From Candidatus Nitrosopumilus sp. (GTDB lineage: Archaea; Thermoproteota; Nitrososphaeria; Nitrososphaerales; Nitrosopumilaceae), in contig JAPFBP010000008.1 in NCBI GenBank assembly GCA_029250275.1, positions 1-40,298 on the forward strand: DNA of 40,298 nucleotides. The letters are read 5' to 3'. The translations under genes and the position numbers were made by a program. Position 1 is the stretch's first letter, and every line of letters starts with the position of its first letter. The notes under the pieces were generated by a model. The model was not told where the DNA came from, made no database searches, and was given only the letters and a program-made list of their open reading frames with translations. Positions 9,136-16,047 of the stretch are shown here, piece after piece.

Positions 9136-9321
9136 TTATGATTCAAATTGTATCCAGCATTTTTTAGCACCACATAATGTGCATTTTGCCTTTTCATTCC
9201 ATTTCTCAAATGCTTTACCAGATGGGATTTTCACTACTGTAATTCTTTGACACCCAGTACATTTTACCTTGACTGAAACATTTCCAGTTTTGTCCCCAAC
9301 AAAGATATCATTGAATCCCAT
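9136..9321 (-). CDS. small zinc-ribbon protein
   Basis: This 61-aa protein has paired CxxC motifs (Cys21/Cys24 and Cys47/Cys50, with Cys55 close behind), so it is very likely a zinc ribbon. The intervening segment ITVVKIPSGKAFEKW has a beta-hairpin then helix pattern. Small zinc ribbons of this type often bind nucleic acid or are subunits of larger complexes; the actual role is not recognisable. Its ATG overlaps by 1 nt the TAA of the 65-aa gene upstream (TAATG), so the two are translated as a pair. Confidence 0.72.
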   Translation of the reverse strand: MGFNDIFVGDKTGNVSVKVKCTGCQRITVVKIPSGKAFEKWNEKAKCTLCGAKKCWIQFES

Positions 9322-9518
9322 TATTCAATTCCTTTTTCTTGCTTTATTTTTGCAATTACATCTTTTACTAGTTCTTCGTCTTTTACAACTAGTTTTTGTA
9401 ATTGCACTTTATACTCTTCATCTCCCCACTTGTTTTGATTAAACATTTCTTTGACTAGTTTAACAATCTCAGATTTATTTCTCTGATGGTCACGTTTTGC
9501 AAGTTCTGCGCCTTCCAT
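9321..9518 (-). CDS. small charged helical protein, unknown function
   Basis: This 65-aa protein is Lys/Glu-rich and almost entirely helix-forming (for example EIVKLVKEMF and LVKDVIAKIKQEKG). It has no cysteines and no membrane segment. Family unknown to me. A TTTAAG box (9541-9547, minus strand) is about 27 nt upstream of the ATG, indicating a leaderless mRNA. It forms a two-gene unit with the zinc-ribbon gene through a 1-nt stop/start overlap, suggesting the products act together. Confidence 0.65.
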   Translation of the reverse strand: MEGAELAKRDHQRNKSEIVKLVKEMFNQNKWGDEEYKVQLQKLVVKDEELVKDVIAKIKQEKGIE

Positions 9519-9595
9519 GATTAATTGACAATAATTTCAAACTTAAAGATATTGAAATCAAATGTTACAATGAGGAATAGTTTAACCCATAGATT

Positions 9596-10213
9596 CTACA
9601 TTCTGAAATGCGAGAAACTATTCGCAAATGCGACTTGCTTCAAACTTAATTGGCCTCCACGTGCAGATGCGTCTTCTGCTCTTTTTCCAACTACCACCAT
9701 CATTACAATCAGATGGTTCTCTGGCAATTTTATCAATTCAGCTAGTTCGTCATACTCAAAACCTACCATAGGACAAGAGTCAAGCCCCATCTGTCTTGCT
9801 GCAAGCATTATAGTTTGAGCAGCCATCCCGCAAGAACGAACTGCCTCATCGCGCAGGTTCTGAGGATTACCATCATATTTTCGCTCTAGTACTGCCTTTA
9901 CCATTTCTTGTTTTTCTGCAGGATGATTCTTCCAGTAACGTAGCGGATCAGTTCTCCATGCTGTCATATCTCCACACAATACTATAACCAAAGAGCCATC
10001 TCTTGGTTGGGCCTGACCTCTAGCTGCTGCTGAAATCTTTTCTTTTACATCCTAATTAGTAACATAGACAAATCTCCAATTCTGTTGGTTGTAGCTAGTT
10101 GGAGCCAAAATCACATGATTCATTAATTTTTGAACATCATCAGTACTCATTTTGTAACTACTATCAAACTTTTTAATTGCACGTCGAGTCTTTATTGCCT
10201 CAAAAACATCCAT
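9596..10213 (-). pseudogene. nitroreductase-family flavoprotein interrupted by one in-frame TAG
   Basis: Reading from the ATG at 10213 gives a nitroreductase-like protein in a single frame: it starts MDVFEAIKTRRAIKKF and includes the FMN-site region LAPTSYNQQNWRF. After a TAG at 10052-10054 (codon 54) it continues through to the normal C-terminus LSLKQVAFANSF. Full length would be 205 positions, about usual for the family (NAD(P)H:FMN-dependent reduction of nitro or quinone compounds). No frameshift is present, so only one codon disrupts it; CAG or AAG to TAG is a single change. Either it is a recent pseudogene, a sequencing error, or the UAG is read through. The downstream part alone (ATG at 9991) would lack the N-terminal FMN-binding region. 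Confidence 0.8.
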
Positions 10214-10222
10214 GGTACAACT

Positions 10223-10230
10223 AAAAAAAA
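10223..10230 (-). terminator. T8 tract just before the nitroreductase ATG
   Basis: On the minus strand eight T residues end about 10 nt before the ATG at 10213. U-rich tracts terminate archaeal RNA polymerase. In this position, after a structured leader, the tract could be a regulated premature terminator. This is inference from position only. Confidence 0.3.
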
Positions 10231-10254
10231 TATCTAAATTAAATGAAACGAAAA

Positions 10255-10374
10255 GACAGTAGAACTTAAGATCAACGCCCTATGGGTGTCGATGACAGCT
10301 CTTCGCTTAAGATCAGTAACCAAAGGTTTCTGATGACAGCTATTTTCTTAAGGCCTGAAACTTTTTGTAATCAG
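10255..10374. promoter_or_regulatory. 41-nt tandem structured element (candidate regulatory RNA)
   Basis: Two units of exactly 41 nt repeat the invariant blocks CTTAAGATCA and GATGACAGCT, with CTTAAG at 10265, 10306 and 10347. Between the blocks lie 16 nt that differ in sequence but fold alike. Hairpin 1 (10271-10293) and hairpin 2 (10312-10334) are each 10-bp stems with a 3-nt loop, and several pairs change in a compensatory way (A-U to G-C, C-G to A-U). Degenerate flanking copies are visible: GACAG...CTTAAG from 10255, and a weak CTGA/TCAG hairpin at 10355-10374. Strand is undecided. On the minus strand it would lie in a roughly 180-nt leader of the nitroreductase gene. I do not recognise it as a known RNA family. 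Confidence 0.6.
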
Positions 10375-10415
10375 ACGAAAGACTATCTTTTCTTATTATT
10401 ACTAATGTGATTTGG

Positions 10416-10423
10416 ATATTTAA
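10416..10423. promoter_or_regulatory. TATA-like box in the divergent intergenic region
   Basis: ATATTTAA (TTAAATAT on the minus strand) is usable in either direction. Read on the minus strand it would start transcription near 10390 and place the whole 41-nt repeat array in the nitroreductase 5' leader. Confidence 0.35.
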
Positions 10424-10478
10424 CTAACTCTACTATTTCATACTAATCAAAAAGAACTAGTCAATTTCCAGATAGTGT

Positions 10479-10486
10479 ATTTATTA
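10479..10486 (+). promoter_or_regulatory. TATA box of the FAD-dependent reductase gene
   Basis: TATTTATT lies 25-32 nt before the TTG at 10511, the spacing of an archaeal leaderless promoter. It makes the upstream GTG at 10475 unlikely as a start because that codon would sit upstream of the TATA box. Confidence 0.5.
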
Positions 10487-10510
10487 GGCAAACACAAATC
10501 GCAAAATATC

Positions 10511-11524
10511 TTGAAGATTGCAGTAATGGGTATGGGTGTAGCAGGCTCTTATCTTATGGCCAGATTAAAAAACTCTGAACATGATGTAACAGGATATGAA
10601 AGAATGGTGGAAGAAAAACATGATTCTATTTGTGCATGGGGTACAATAAAATCAGAACTAGTAGAATTTTGTAAAAAGACAGGTAGAAATTTTGATGACT
10701 TTTTAATTCATGACGGTAAAAAAATGCATGTCAAAATGAATGATGATGTAAAATTTGATATCGGATTAAAAGGATTATGCACGTATAACAAACTAGCACT
10801 GATTAAAGATTTCATTAAAGATTGTAATGTAATTTACGGTGAAGCACCAAAATTAGAAGAGTTGGAAAAACAGTATGATATGATTGTAGATTGTACAGGA
10901 TTTCATAGAGTATACTTGCCAAAATTAAAAGAAGATTTTTTCCTACCAACATATGAATACAAAGTAGAATATGAAGACAAGGTTCCATATGATGACTTTT
11001 ACATAGAGCCATTTCCTGGAATGTCAGGTTATTTTTGGTATTTCCCATTAGGTGAAAAATTGGCACACATTGGGGCAGGAGATTACAATAAACAACACAT
11101 GAAAGCAACTGATGCATTCCTAAAAAAACACGGAGGTAAAGTAATCCAAACAAAGGGGCGTCCAATCAGATTGGCAACACCGGATAGATGTAAGCCATAT
11201 TATTCAGGCAAAGTAGTTGGGGTTGGAGAATCAATTGGAACAGTGTATGCATTGTTAGGTGAAGGAATTATTCCATCCATGCAATGTGTCGAAATTTTCT
11301 TAAAAAATATGCATGATTTTAAAGCATATGAAAAAGCAGTAGAAAAACACTACAAAGTGTATGCCAAAGTGTTTAATTTTGTACATGCAAAGATTCAGAA
11401 AAACTTTAGTTTCCTAAAGGCATTGCCAGATTTTATTGCAATTTTCTTATACATGAAAAAACATGAAGACAGATTTGGAATGAATATTAAAATTGCAGAT
11501 TTGTTGAAAGTAGCTAAAGCCTAA
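10511..11524 (+). CDS. FAD-dependent oxidoreductase, geranylgeranyl reductase-like
   Basis: Starting at TTG 10511 the protein (337 aa) begins KIAVMGMGVAGSYLMARL, a dinucleotide-binding GxGxxG fold at the very N-terminus as in the geranylgeranyl reductase/flavin monooxygenase family. A second family feature is the late motif VVGVGESIGTVYALLGEGI, which resembles the FAD pyrophosphate-binding GD segment with Asp replaced by Glu. A PFPGMSGYFWYFPLG segment lies in the substrate domain. Archaeal relatives saturate isoprenoid lipid chains or respiratory quinones, so a membrane-lipid role is plausible but not proven. A frame-compatible GTG exists at 10475, but a TATA box lies between it and the TTG. 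The end overlaps the convergent cysteine-cluster gene by 4 nt. Confidence 0.78.
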   Translation: MKIAVMGMGVAGSYLMARLKNSEHDVTGYERMVEEKHDSICAWGTIKSELVEFCKKTGRNFDDFLIHDGKKMHVKMNDDVKFDIGLKGLCTYNKLALIKDFIKDCNVIYGEAPKLEELEKQYDMIVDCTGFHRVYLPKLKEDFFLPTYEYKVEYEDKVPYDDFYIEPFPGMSGYFWYFPLGEKLAHIGAGDYNKQHMKATDAFLKKHGGKVIQTKGRPIRLATPDRCKPYYSGKVVGVGESIGTVYALLGEGIIPSMQCVEIFLKNMHDFKAYEKAVEKHYKVYAKVFNFVHAKIQKNFSFLKALPDFIAIFLYMKKHEDRFGMNIKIADLLKVAKA

Positions 11525-12225
11525 CTAAAACTTACAGAACCAAACCCTTCTCGATTTGTTCTGTTTGATGCCATGTTGTAATCATAGATTGTAGTAGAGT
11601 ATGCTTTTAGCTCATCTTTCATTTGATCTAAATTTTCTGCCAAGTAAAAGCCAGGACAATCACCGGTGAATTGATAGGTTGCATGAACTCGAGCCTTTCC
11701 TTTTTCATTTTCTAACCAACTTGCAAATGGATAGAGATAGCAAACTCCAGGTCTATCAGGATGCATAGAACAGCCACCCTTGTCATCTAAGAATCTGCAT
11801 GAAATGTGGGTTCCATCATCTTCTGTAGTCTCATCTATCTTTCTTTTTAGATTAATTGTAGTCATGGTAGTCATTTCTCCTGACGGTCCAGGCTCCTGAT
11901 ATGTTACAATGAGAGTTTCTTTTTTAATAAAATCAGAAGTACTTTTGTATTTCAAACCTTTGCCAATAGTAATCAAATCATCTGAAGTCAACGGCAATCT
12001 GCCTTGTCTGTCACAGCAATTGTGACAGTCAGGCCAAAAGCATTTCCATAAAATATATTTTTTTTCAGAATTAAGATAAGGTACATGAAATATCACATCT
12101 TTAACTTTAATTGCATAATCAGACACATCAGTAATTTTTCCCAACATGAATTTACGTAAAATTGGATCAAGATCCCAATCTTTTTCTAACAAATCTAATG
12201 ATTCTTGAATTTCTTTTTGAGACAA
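11521..12225 (-). CDS. YkgJ-type cysteine-cluster (putative Fe-S/zinc-binding) protein
   Basis: This 234-aa protein matches the YkgJ/UPF0153 pattern of conserved cysteines: CFWPDCHNCCDR (about 62-73), CRFLDDKGGCSMHPDRPGVC followed by YLYPF (about 143-167), and a later GDCPGF. These clusters are thought to bind iron-sulfur or zinc; the biochemical role of the family is poorly defined. The start codon is TTG at 12225 (MSQKEIQESL), with no nearby ATG in frame. The gene is divergent from the 109-aa gene across only 26 nt that begin a perfect palindrome. It converges with the FAD reductase gene (4-nt overlap). Confidence 0.82.
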   Translation of the reverse strand: MSQKEIQESLDLLEKDWDLDPILRKFMLGKITDVSDYAIKVKDVIFHVPYLNSEKKYILWKCFWPDCHNCCDRQGRLPLTSDDLITIGKGLKYKSTSDFIKKETLIVTYQEPGPSGEMTTMTTINLKRKIDETTEDDGTHISCRFLDDKGGCSMHPDRPGVCYLYPFASWLENEKGKARVHATYQFTGDCPGFYLAENLDQMKDELKAYSTTIYDYNMASNRTNREGFGSVSFS

Positions 12226-12235
12226 CTATTAAGTT

Positions 12236-12258
12236 ATAACATCTTTTTCAGATGTTAT
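12236..12258. promoter_or_regulatory. perfect 9-bp palindrome between divergent genes
   Basis: ATAACATCT (12236-12244) and AGATGTTAT (12250-12258) are exact inverse complements around TTTTC. The element spans the gap between two divergent start codons and overlaps the first possible ATG (12252) of the plus-strand gene, so an operator bound by a dimeric regulator is plausible. Confidence 0.5.
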
Positions 12259-12260
12259 TA

Positions 12261-12581
12261 ATGTTGAGTGAAAAAGGGAAATATGCATCAGCTACTGAGA
12301 ACAGAAGATTTGTGTGGAGTGAAATCATATGGCCTTTAATTTTAGAAATTAATGGTGTTGCATTTTCATTAAAACAATTTCAACAAAAACGTGAAAAAGT
12401 GTGTAAAGAAAAAAATGTAACAATTACAATTCCTTCTAGAGGATTAGCATCATTATTGCAAAAAGGAATTTTGCGAAAAGAAGGAAACATCTATTCAATT
12501 CATTTTAGATTAATTCCATACATGCGATTAAGAGCCATATGTGATTATGCAACTGTAATTCGTGAAGTCAGACTAAAATAA
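12261..12581 (+). CDS. small unknown protein, possibly winged-helix-like
   Basis: The protein (106 aa from ATG 12261; 109 aa if ATG 12252 is used) is basic. Its alternating helices and the segment SRGLASLLQKGILRKEGNIYSIH look like a recognition helix followed by a beta wing, as in winged-helix DNA-binding proteins. This is a structural impression, not a family match. TTATAA at 12234-12239 is about 25 nt before 12261, favouring that ATG with a leaderless mRNA. If it does bind DNA, the palindrome at its own start suggests autoregulation. tRNA-Gln follows 45 nt downstream. Confidence 0.6.
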   Translation: MLSEKGKYASATENRRFVWSEIIWPLILEINGVAFSLKQFQQKREKVCKEKNVTITIPSRGLASLLQKGILRKEGNIYSIHFRLIPYMRLRAICDYATVIREVRLK

Positions 12582-12593
12582 TTACAACAAATG

Positions 12594-12602
12594 AATATAT
12601 TC
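12594..12602 (+). promoter_or_regulatory. TATA box of tRNA-Gln
   Basis: AATATATTC is centred about 29 nt before the first base of the tRNA, the spacing of an archaeal promoter. The tRNA therefore has its own transcription unit. Confidence 0.5.
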
Positions 12603-12626
12603 TAAAACATCAAAATTTCTTCAAGT

Positions 12627-12714
12627 AGCCCGATAGTCTAGTGGTCAAGGATTCTGCCCTCTGGATCTCAAGAGTGGATAGGCGGGGACGGCAGTTCGAA
12701 TCTGCCTCGGGCTA
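12627..12714 (+). tRNA. tRNA-Gln(CUG) with a 15-nt intron
   Basis: The cloverleaf is clear. The acceptor stem is AGCCCGA/TCGGGCT with discriminator A at 12714. The D arm is GTC/GAT with a T-G wobble and a TAGTGGTCAAG loop, and the T arm is GGCAG-TTCGAAT-CTGCC. The anticodon stem CTGCC (12654-12658) pairs with GGCGG (12681-12685) only if 15 nt (12665-12679) are removed after position 37, leaving loop CTCTGGA and anticodon CTG. Archaeal tRNA-Gln typically starts AGCCCG, as here. CTCT (12659-12662) can pair with AGAG in the intron to give a bulge-helix-bulge-like splice site with a GGA bulge. CCA is not encoded. Confidence 0.85.
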
Positions 12715-12744
12715 CTGGTAAAATATTAATAATTTTGTAAAGTT

Positions 12745-13344
12745 CTATCTTGATGCTTGTGCGATACGTTCCAACTCATGTCTCTTCTTTACAGAAGGTG
12801 CATTTTGATCATTGGATGCTGCAAGCATAAGTTGTTCAGCCATATGCTCTTCAATTGGTTTTGGATTTGAAAAAGTTGCTTCTTTTACAGCATCTGCAAT
12901 AAACTTTAGAGCCAAGTCAACTCTTCTGAGCGGAGCAACATCTACTGATACATGGTATGTGGTACCACCATAAACAATTCTAGTAGTATCTTCAGTTGGA
13001 GCAGAAAATTCTATTGCTCTAACTAAAACTTCAACAGGGTTTTGTCCTGTTTTCAATGCAATAATATCAAAAGCTGTTTTTACAGTATTGAGTAATTTAG
13101 TTTTCTTACCAGTCATTCTACCAGTGTTCTTTGCATATTTTTTGCCAAAGTGCATTGATTTGTTGATTAGTCTCTCAACAATGTTAACATCTGCTTTATT
13201 GAATCGCTTTAATGCTGAACGACCATAAGTGTAAGGTAAGATTTGTTTTCTCAAAGATATAGCAGTTTTTAATCCAGGATCTTTAATCTCGATATCAGAT
13301 AAATCCCATTTCCTAAATAATAGTAAATTTTTAGTTTCTGCCAT
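12745..13344 (-). CDS. rps7: 30S ribosomal protein S7
   Basis: This is archaeal S7 (199 aa), which nucleates folding of the 16S rRNA 3' major domain and contacts tRNA at the E site. Recognisable family segments are LPYTYGRSALKRFNKADVN, GKKTKLLNTVKTAFDII, GQNPVEVLVRAIE and the VDVAPLRRVDLALKFI block. It ends the rpoH-rpoB-rpoA...rpl30e-nusA-rps12-rps7 string and starts 2 nt after the rps12 stop. tRNA-Gln converges on it from the other strand. Confidence 0.97.
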   Translation of the reverse strand: MAETKNLLLFRKWDLSDIEIKDPGLKTAISLRKQILPYTYGRSALKRFNKADVNIVERLINKSMHFGKKYAKNTGRMTGKKTKLLNTVKTAFDIIALKTGQNPVEVLVRAIEFSAPTEDTTRIVYGGTTYHVSVDVAPLRRVDLALKFIADAVKEATFSNPKPIEEHMAEQLMLAASNDQNAPSVKKRHELERIAQASR

Positions 13345-13346
13345 TT

Positions 13347-13784
13347 CTATCTCCTTGGTTTCTCCTTCTTACCAATAACTAATTCATGTAAGGATGTACC
13401 GTTAACTTTGAAAACTTTGAATCTAACACCAGGAATATCTCCCATTGCACCACCTTGTGTTGCACCCATACCTTGGATGTGAACTTCATCGTGTTCATCA
13501 ATGAAATTCATAGCACCGTCTCGTGGTAAAAAGGCAGTTACAGTTTTTCCATTTTTAATTAATTGAACTCTTACACATTTTCTAATGGCAGAGTTTGGTT
13601 GTTTAGCTGCAATACCAACTTTTTCTAAAACAATACCACGTGCTTGTGGTGCTCCTCTAAGAGGATCAGATTTTACATCAATACCTAATTTTCTTCTTTT
13701 GTAAGTTGAGATTGACCATCTTTGTTTCTTCTTTTTAGATGTAAGAACTCTACCGGCAAATAATCCTAATGGTGATTTTCTCAT
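13347..13784 (-). CDS. rps12: 30S ribosomal protein S12
   Basis: This is archaeal S12 (145 aa, equivalent to eukaryotic uS12/S23), at the decoding centre. The universally conserved loop [20 protein letters not shown] and the segment DEVHIQGMG are present, as is the basic N-terminal extension typical of archaeal S12. It lies 3 nt downstream of nusA and 2 nt upstream of rps7, so it is clearly part of one operon. Confidence 0.97.
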   Translation of the reverse strand: MRKSPLGLFAGRVLTSKKKKQRWSISTYKRRKLGIDVKSDPLRGAPQARGIVLEKVGIAAKQPNSAIRKCVRVQLIKNGKTVTAFLPRDGAMNFIDEHDEVHIQGMGATQGGAMGDIPGVRFKVFKVNGTSLHELVIGKKEKPRR

Positions 13785-13787
13785 ATC

Positions 13788-14252
13788 CTACATCTCCAAG
13801 GTTGCCCGTTCAGGGCTATTAATCAATACACTACTAATATCAAAATATCGTTTTGCAAGTAGTCTTGCCTTTTCTGCATTTCTACCTTCTCTTCCAACTA
13901 CAATTCCTTTCTTTCTTGGGTCTACCATAACTATTGCCTGTTTTGTACCATCAGGTCGTGTATTTATTTTTACTTCAGAAATTAGTTTTGAATTAAGCAA
14001 ATTAGACAAAAATTTTGCAGGATCTTCATCAAATTCTACCAATTCAACATTTCTCTTAACAATATTTTGTAATGATTTGATATGTACACCGCCCTTGCCA
14101 ATTGCAAGGCCCATTTTACCAGTATTAACTACAAAAATTACTCTATCTTGTTTTTCATCCTCTACACAATCACGTGCTGTTGCACCAGTAACATTTTGGA
14201 AAAGTGCCATCATTCGCATTTGATCAGTTGAGAGTTTAATTGATTGTGTCAT
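13788..14252 (-). CDS. nusA: NusA-like transcription factor (two KH domains)
   Basis: This short archaeal NusA homologue (154 aa) consists of two KH RNA-binding domains and lacks the S1 and N-terminal RNA polymerase-binding domains of bacterial NusA. The first KH GxxG-type loop is AIGKGGVHIKSLQ (about 52-64) and the second is VVGREGRNAEKARLLAKR (about 119-136). Archaeal NusA is implicated in termination/antitermination and rRNA handling. The position between rpl30e and rps12 is the conserved archaeal arrangement. Confidence 0.95.
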   Translation of the reverse strand: MTQSIKLSTDQMRMMALFQNVTGATARDCVEDEKQDRVIFVVNTGKMGLAIGKGGVHIKSLQNIVKRNVELVEFDEDPAKFLSNLLNSKLISEVKINTRPDGTKQAIVMVDPRKKGIVVGREGRNAEKARLLAKRYFDISSVLINSPERATLEM

Positions 14253-14316
14253 TAGAATTCCTTTTTATCTCCGAACAAAAAATGTCTCATTTAAACTTTC
14301 ATTAAGAAAATTATAG

Positions 14317-14640
14317 TTAAACAATTTTTTCCTCAGCTTCTGTATCTTTTAAAATTGATTTGATGCTTGCATCATCTAATGAAGTAAATGAAATTGTCGA
14401 AATTCTAAATTGTAAGCCACATAATCTACCTAATGCGACTGAAGTTCCTTGAAAGTTTACTAAAGGTATTTTTTCTTTTTTTGCATCGGATTCAATTTGC
14501 TCAAACATTTCTTTCTTAATTGATTGAGACAGTACAATCAGCTTGGAATTTTTTATAGAGTTCAAAACTTGTTTTGTGCCCATTGTTAGTTTATCTTCCT
14601 TTCTGGCATCTCGTAATGATTTTTCAAGTATCTTACTCAT
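14317..14640 (-). CDS. rpl30e: 50S ribosomal protein L30e
   Basis: L30e (107 aa) belongs to the L7Ae/L30e/S12e RNA-binding superfamily. Family segments are LTMGTKQVLNSIKNSKLIVLS near the N-terminus (read in parts) and VALGRLCG near residue 70, which corresponds to the kink-turn-binding region. On the minus strand an AAGGA Shine-Dalgarno-like sequence precedes the ATG, and CTATAAAG lies about 35 nt upstream. The rpl30e-nusA-rps12-rps7 block thus probably has its own promoter, separated from rpoA by the Lsm and secreted-protein genes. Confidence 0.93.
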   Translation of the reverse strand: MSKILEKSLRDARKEDKLTMGTKQVLNSIKNSKLIVLSQSIKKEMFEQIESDAKKEKIPLVNFQGTSVALGRLCGLQFRISTISFTSLDDASIKSILKDTEAEEKIV

Positions 14641-14822
14641 GTGATTTCCTTAAGTCGATCGTCTTGTCAGGGCTTTATAGGTTTATTGAAAAATTAAGCA
14701 TTGGATATAAGAGAATTAGTTTTGTAAACCAAATAAAGAACTCAAAGTGGAAAACAGATTACCTATTTCATTAAAAAAATTACTTGGATTTTGTTTTTCA
14801 GAATTTTCTAAAAAGATTTTTT

Positions 14823-16001
14823 TCAGGGAATAGTGATTAAAGTAGACATTAACGGAGACAGAGCTGTTGGATCATTAATTGATCTCCAAACAAAAGTTTC
14901 TATTTCATAAATTCCAGATTTTTTTGGAATCCAGGATTGAGAAATATCTTGACTTTGCTGAGAAGAAATTTCCCCCTGAATCCAGGATATAGATTCAACA
15001 ACATGTTTATCATTTTTTACTTGGAACATGTAAACAAATTTTTGTTTAAAATCATATTCATTTAAGATAGTCCCAACTATTTGCATTTGTGAATTTTGTG
15101 AAAACGATTGTAATACATTTCCAAGTCCATCAGAGAAAGTAATTTGAGAATTTTTAATTCGTTCAATTGGAGGAATAGATGAATCAATTCTTGCAGTAGT
15201 TTCAATTGCTAAATTATCTGATTTGGAGTAAGGTTTTGGTAAAGTATGGTCATCATATTTAGCAAAAATTTCATCTCCAGGAAGTGAATAGAGTCTATTA
15301 CCACTTGAATGTGAATTCTGAGATAATAAAATGGTTGCAATGAAAGACCCTGAATTTTCAGACGTCTCTATAGCATTAACCTCAATTCCTGCAACATCAG
15401 AATCAGAAAAAAATTGTATTGGTAAATGATCTATTGCTTCAGGATTTAAATTCATATCTACATCAATCACACGAACCATTGCAGATTTTTCCAAAAAGAA
15501 AAGATCTTCAATAAAATTAATTGTTCCAACATTCCAACGTACTGGAACTGATTCAACCAATACAACTGCATCAGCAAATTCAAATGAAATTGTTATTGCA
15601 GAATCTCTATCGACTTCTAAAAATCCACTAGTAGGACCGTTTCCAATAGTTCTAGGAGTTGTATCAAAATCCCCATCACCGTCAGCATCGTGAGTAAAAC
15701 CTGTAAGAGTTACTTCTGCAGTAAAAATCCCAGAATTTACATCAGTCTCAGTGAATCTATATTGGTCTAGAGAATGCTCAGATGTAGAAATTTTAATTGG
15801 ATGTTCATTTGTTTCTCCAATGGAATCAATTTGATGTCTATCAGAATTCCAACTAGGTGAAATAATAGTAATTTTCATTTTATCTGTCCAAGAATAAACT
15901 GGCTTGTCGGTAAATATTGGAGAATATGGTTCATTGTAGTTAGGTGCATTTTGTCCAAATGCTGAAAGCAGAATCAAAAAGAAAAGTAAAAACTGTAGCA
16001 C
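14823..16001 (-). CDS. secreted Ig-like/S-layer-related protein
   Basis: This 392-aa protein starts with a hydrophobic signal sequence (LQFLLFFLILLSAFG) lacking the usual positive charges, then is all beta-type. It has two 'NSGxF' modules: ETDVNSGIFTAEVTL (about 84-98) and ETSENSGSFIATILL (about 212-226), each after an acidic DxDxN-type segment that may bind calcium (HDADGDGDFD, DVDMNLNPE). The same modules occur in the 1064-aa S-layer-like protein of this window, so it is probably a cell-surface protein. A membrane anchor is not obvious. The start is GTG at 16001 with an ATTAAATTTAATA box about 24 nt upstream. Its position inside the transcription-translation gene string is unusual. Confidence 0.72.
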   Translation of the reverse strand: MLQFLLFFLILLSAFGQNAPNYNEPYSPIFTDKPVYSWTDKMKITIISPSWNSDRHQIDSIGETNEHPIKISTSEHSLDQYRFTETDVNSGIFTAEVTLTGFTHDADGDGDFDTTPRTIGNGPTSGFLEVDRDSAITISFEFADAVVLVESVPVRWNVGTINFIEDLFFLEKSAMVRVIDVDMNLNPEAIDHLPIQFFSDSDVAGIEVNAIETSENSGSFIATILLSQNSHSSGNRLYSLPGDEIFAKYDDHTLPKPYSKSDNLAIETTARIDSSIPPIERIKNSQITFSDGLGNVLQSFSQNSQMQIVGTILNEYDFKQKFVYMFQVKNDKHVVESISWIQGEISSQQSQDISQSWIPKKSGIYEIETFVWRSINDPTALSPLMSTLITIP

Positions 16002-16047
16002 GATAAAAATTAAAATGTATTAAATTTAATGTTTGATGAATAATTTT

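Noticed and set aside
9525-9818. 97-aa plus-strand frame opposite the nitroreductase
   Set aside because: It is a shadow of the nitroreductase reading frame, which has clear homology.
10255-10374. Box C/D guide RNA in the 41-nt repeat region (TGATGA and CTGA are present)
   Set aside because: Only one good C/D pair exists, with 18 nt between the boxes. No proper D' or C' set is seen, and the dominant structure is two covarying hairpins instead.
10475-10510. GTG at 10475 as start of the FAD reductase
   Set aside because: It lies upstream of a TATA box, and the cofactor-binding fold begins right after the TTG at 10511.
12627-12714. tRNA-Glu(CTC) without intron
   Set aside because: Without removing 15 nt the anticodon stem cannot form. 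The spliced loop gives CTG, and the AGCCCG acceptor is typical of archaeal tRNA-Gln.
14574-14774. 66-aa plus-strand frame over the rpl30e promoter
   Set aside because: It overlaps the rpl30e start antisense, with a composition like non-coding AT-rich DNA.
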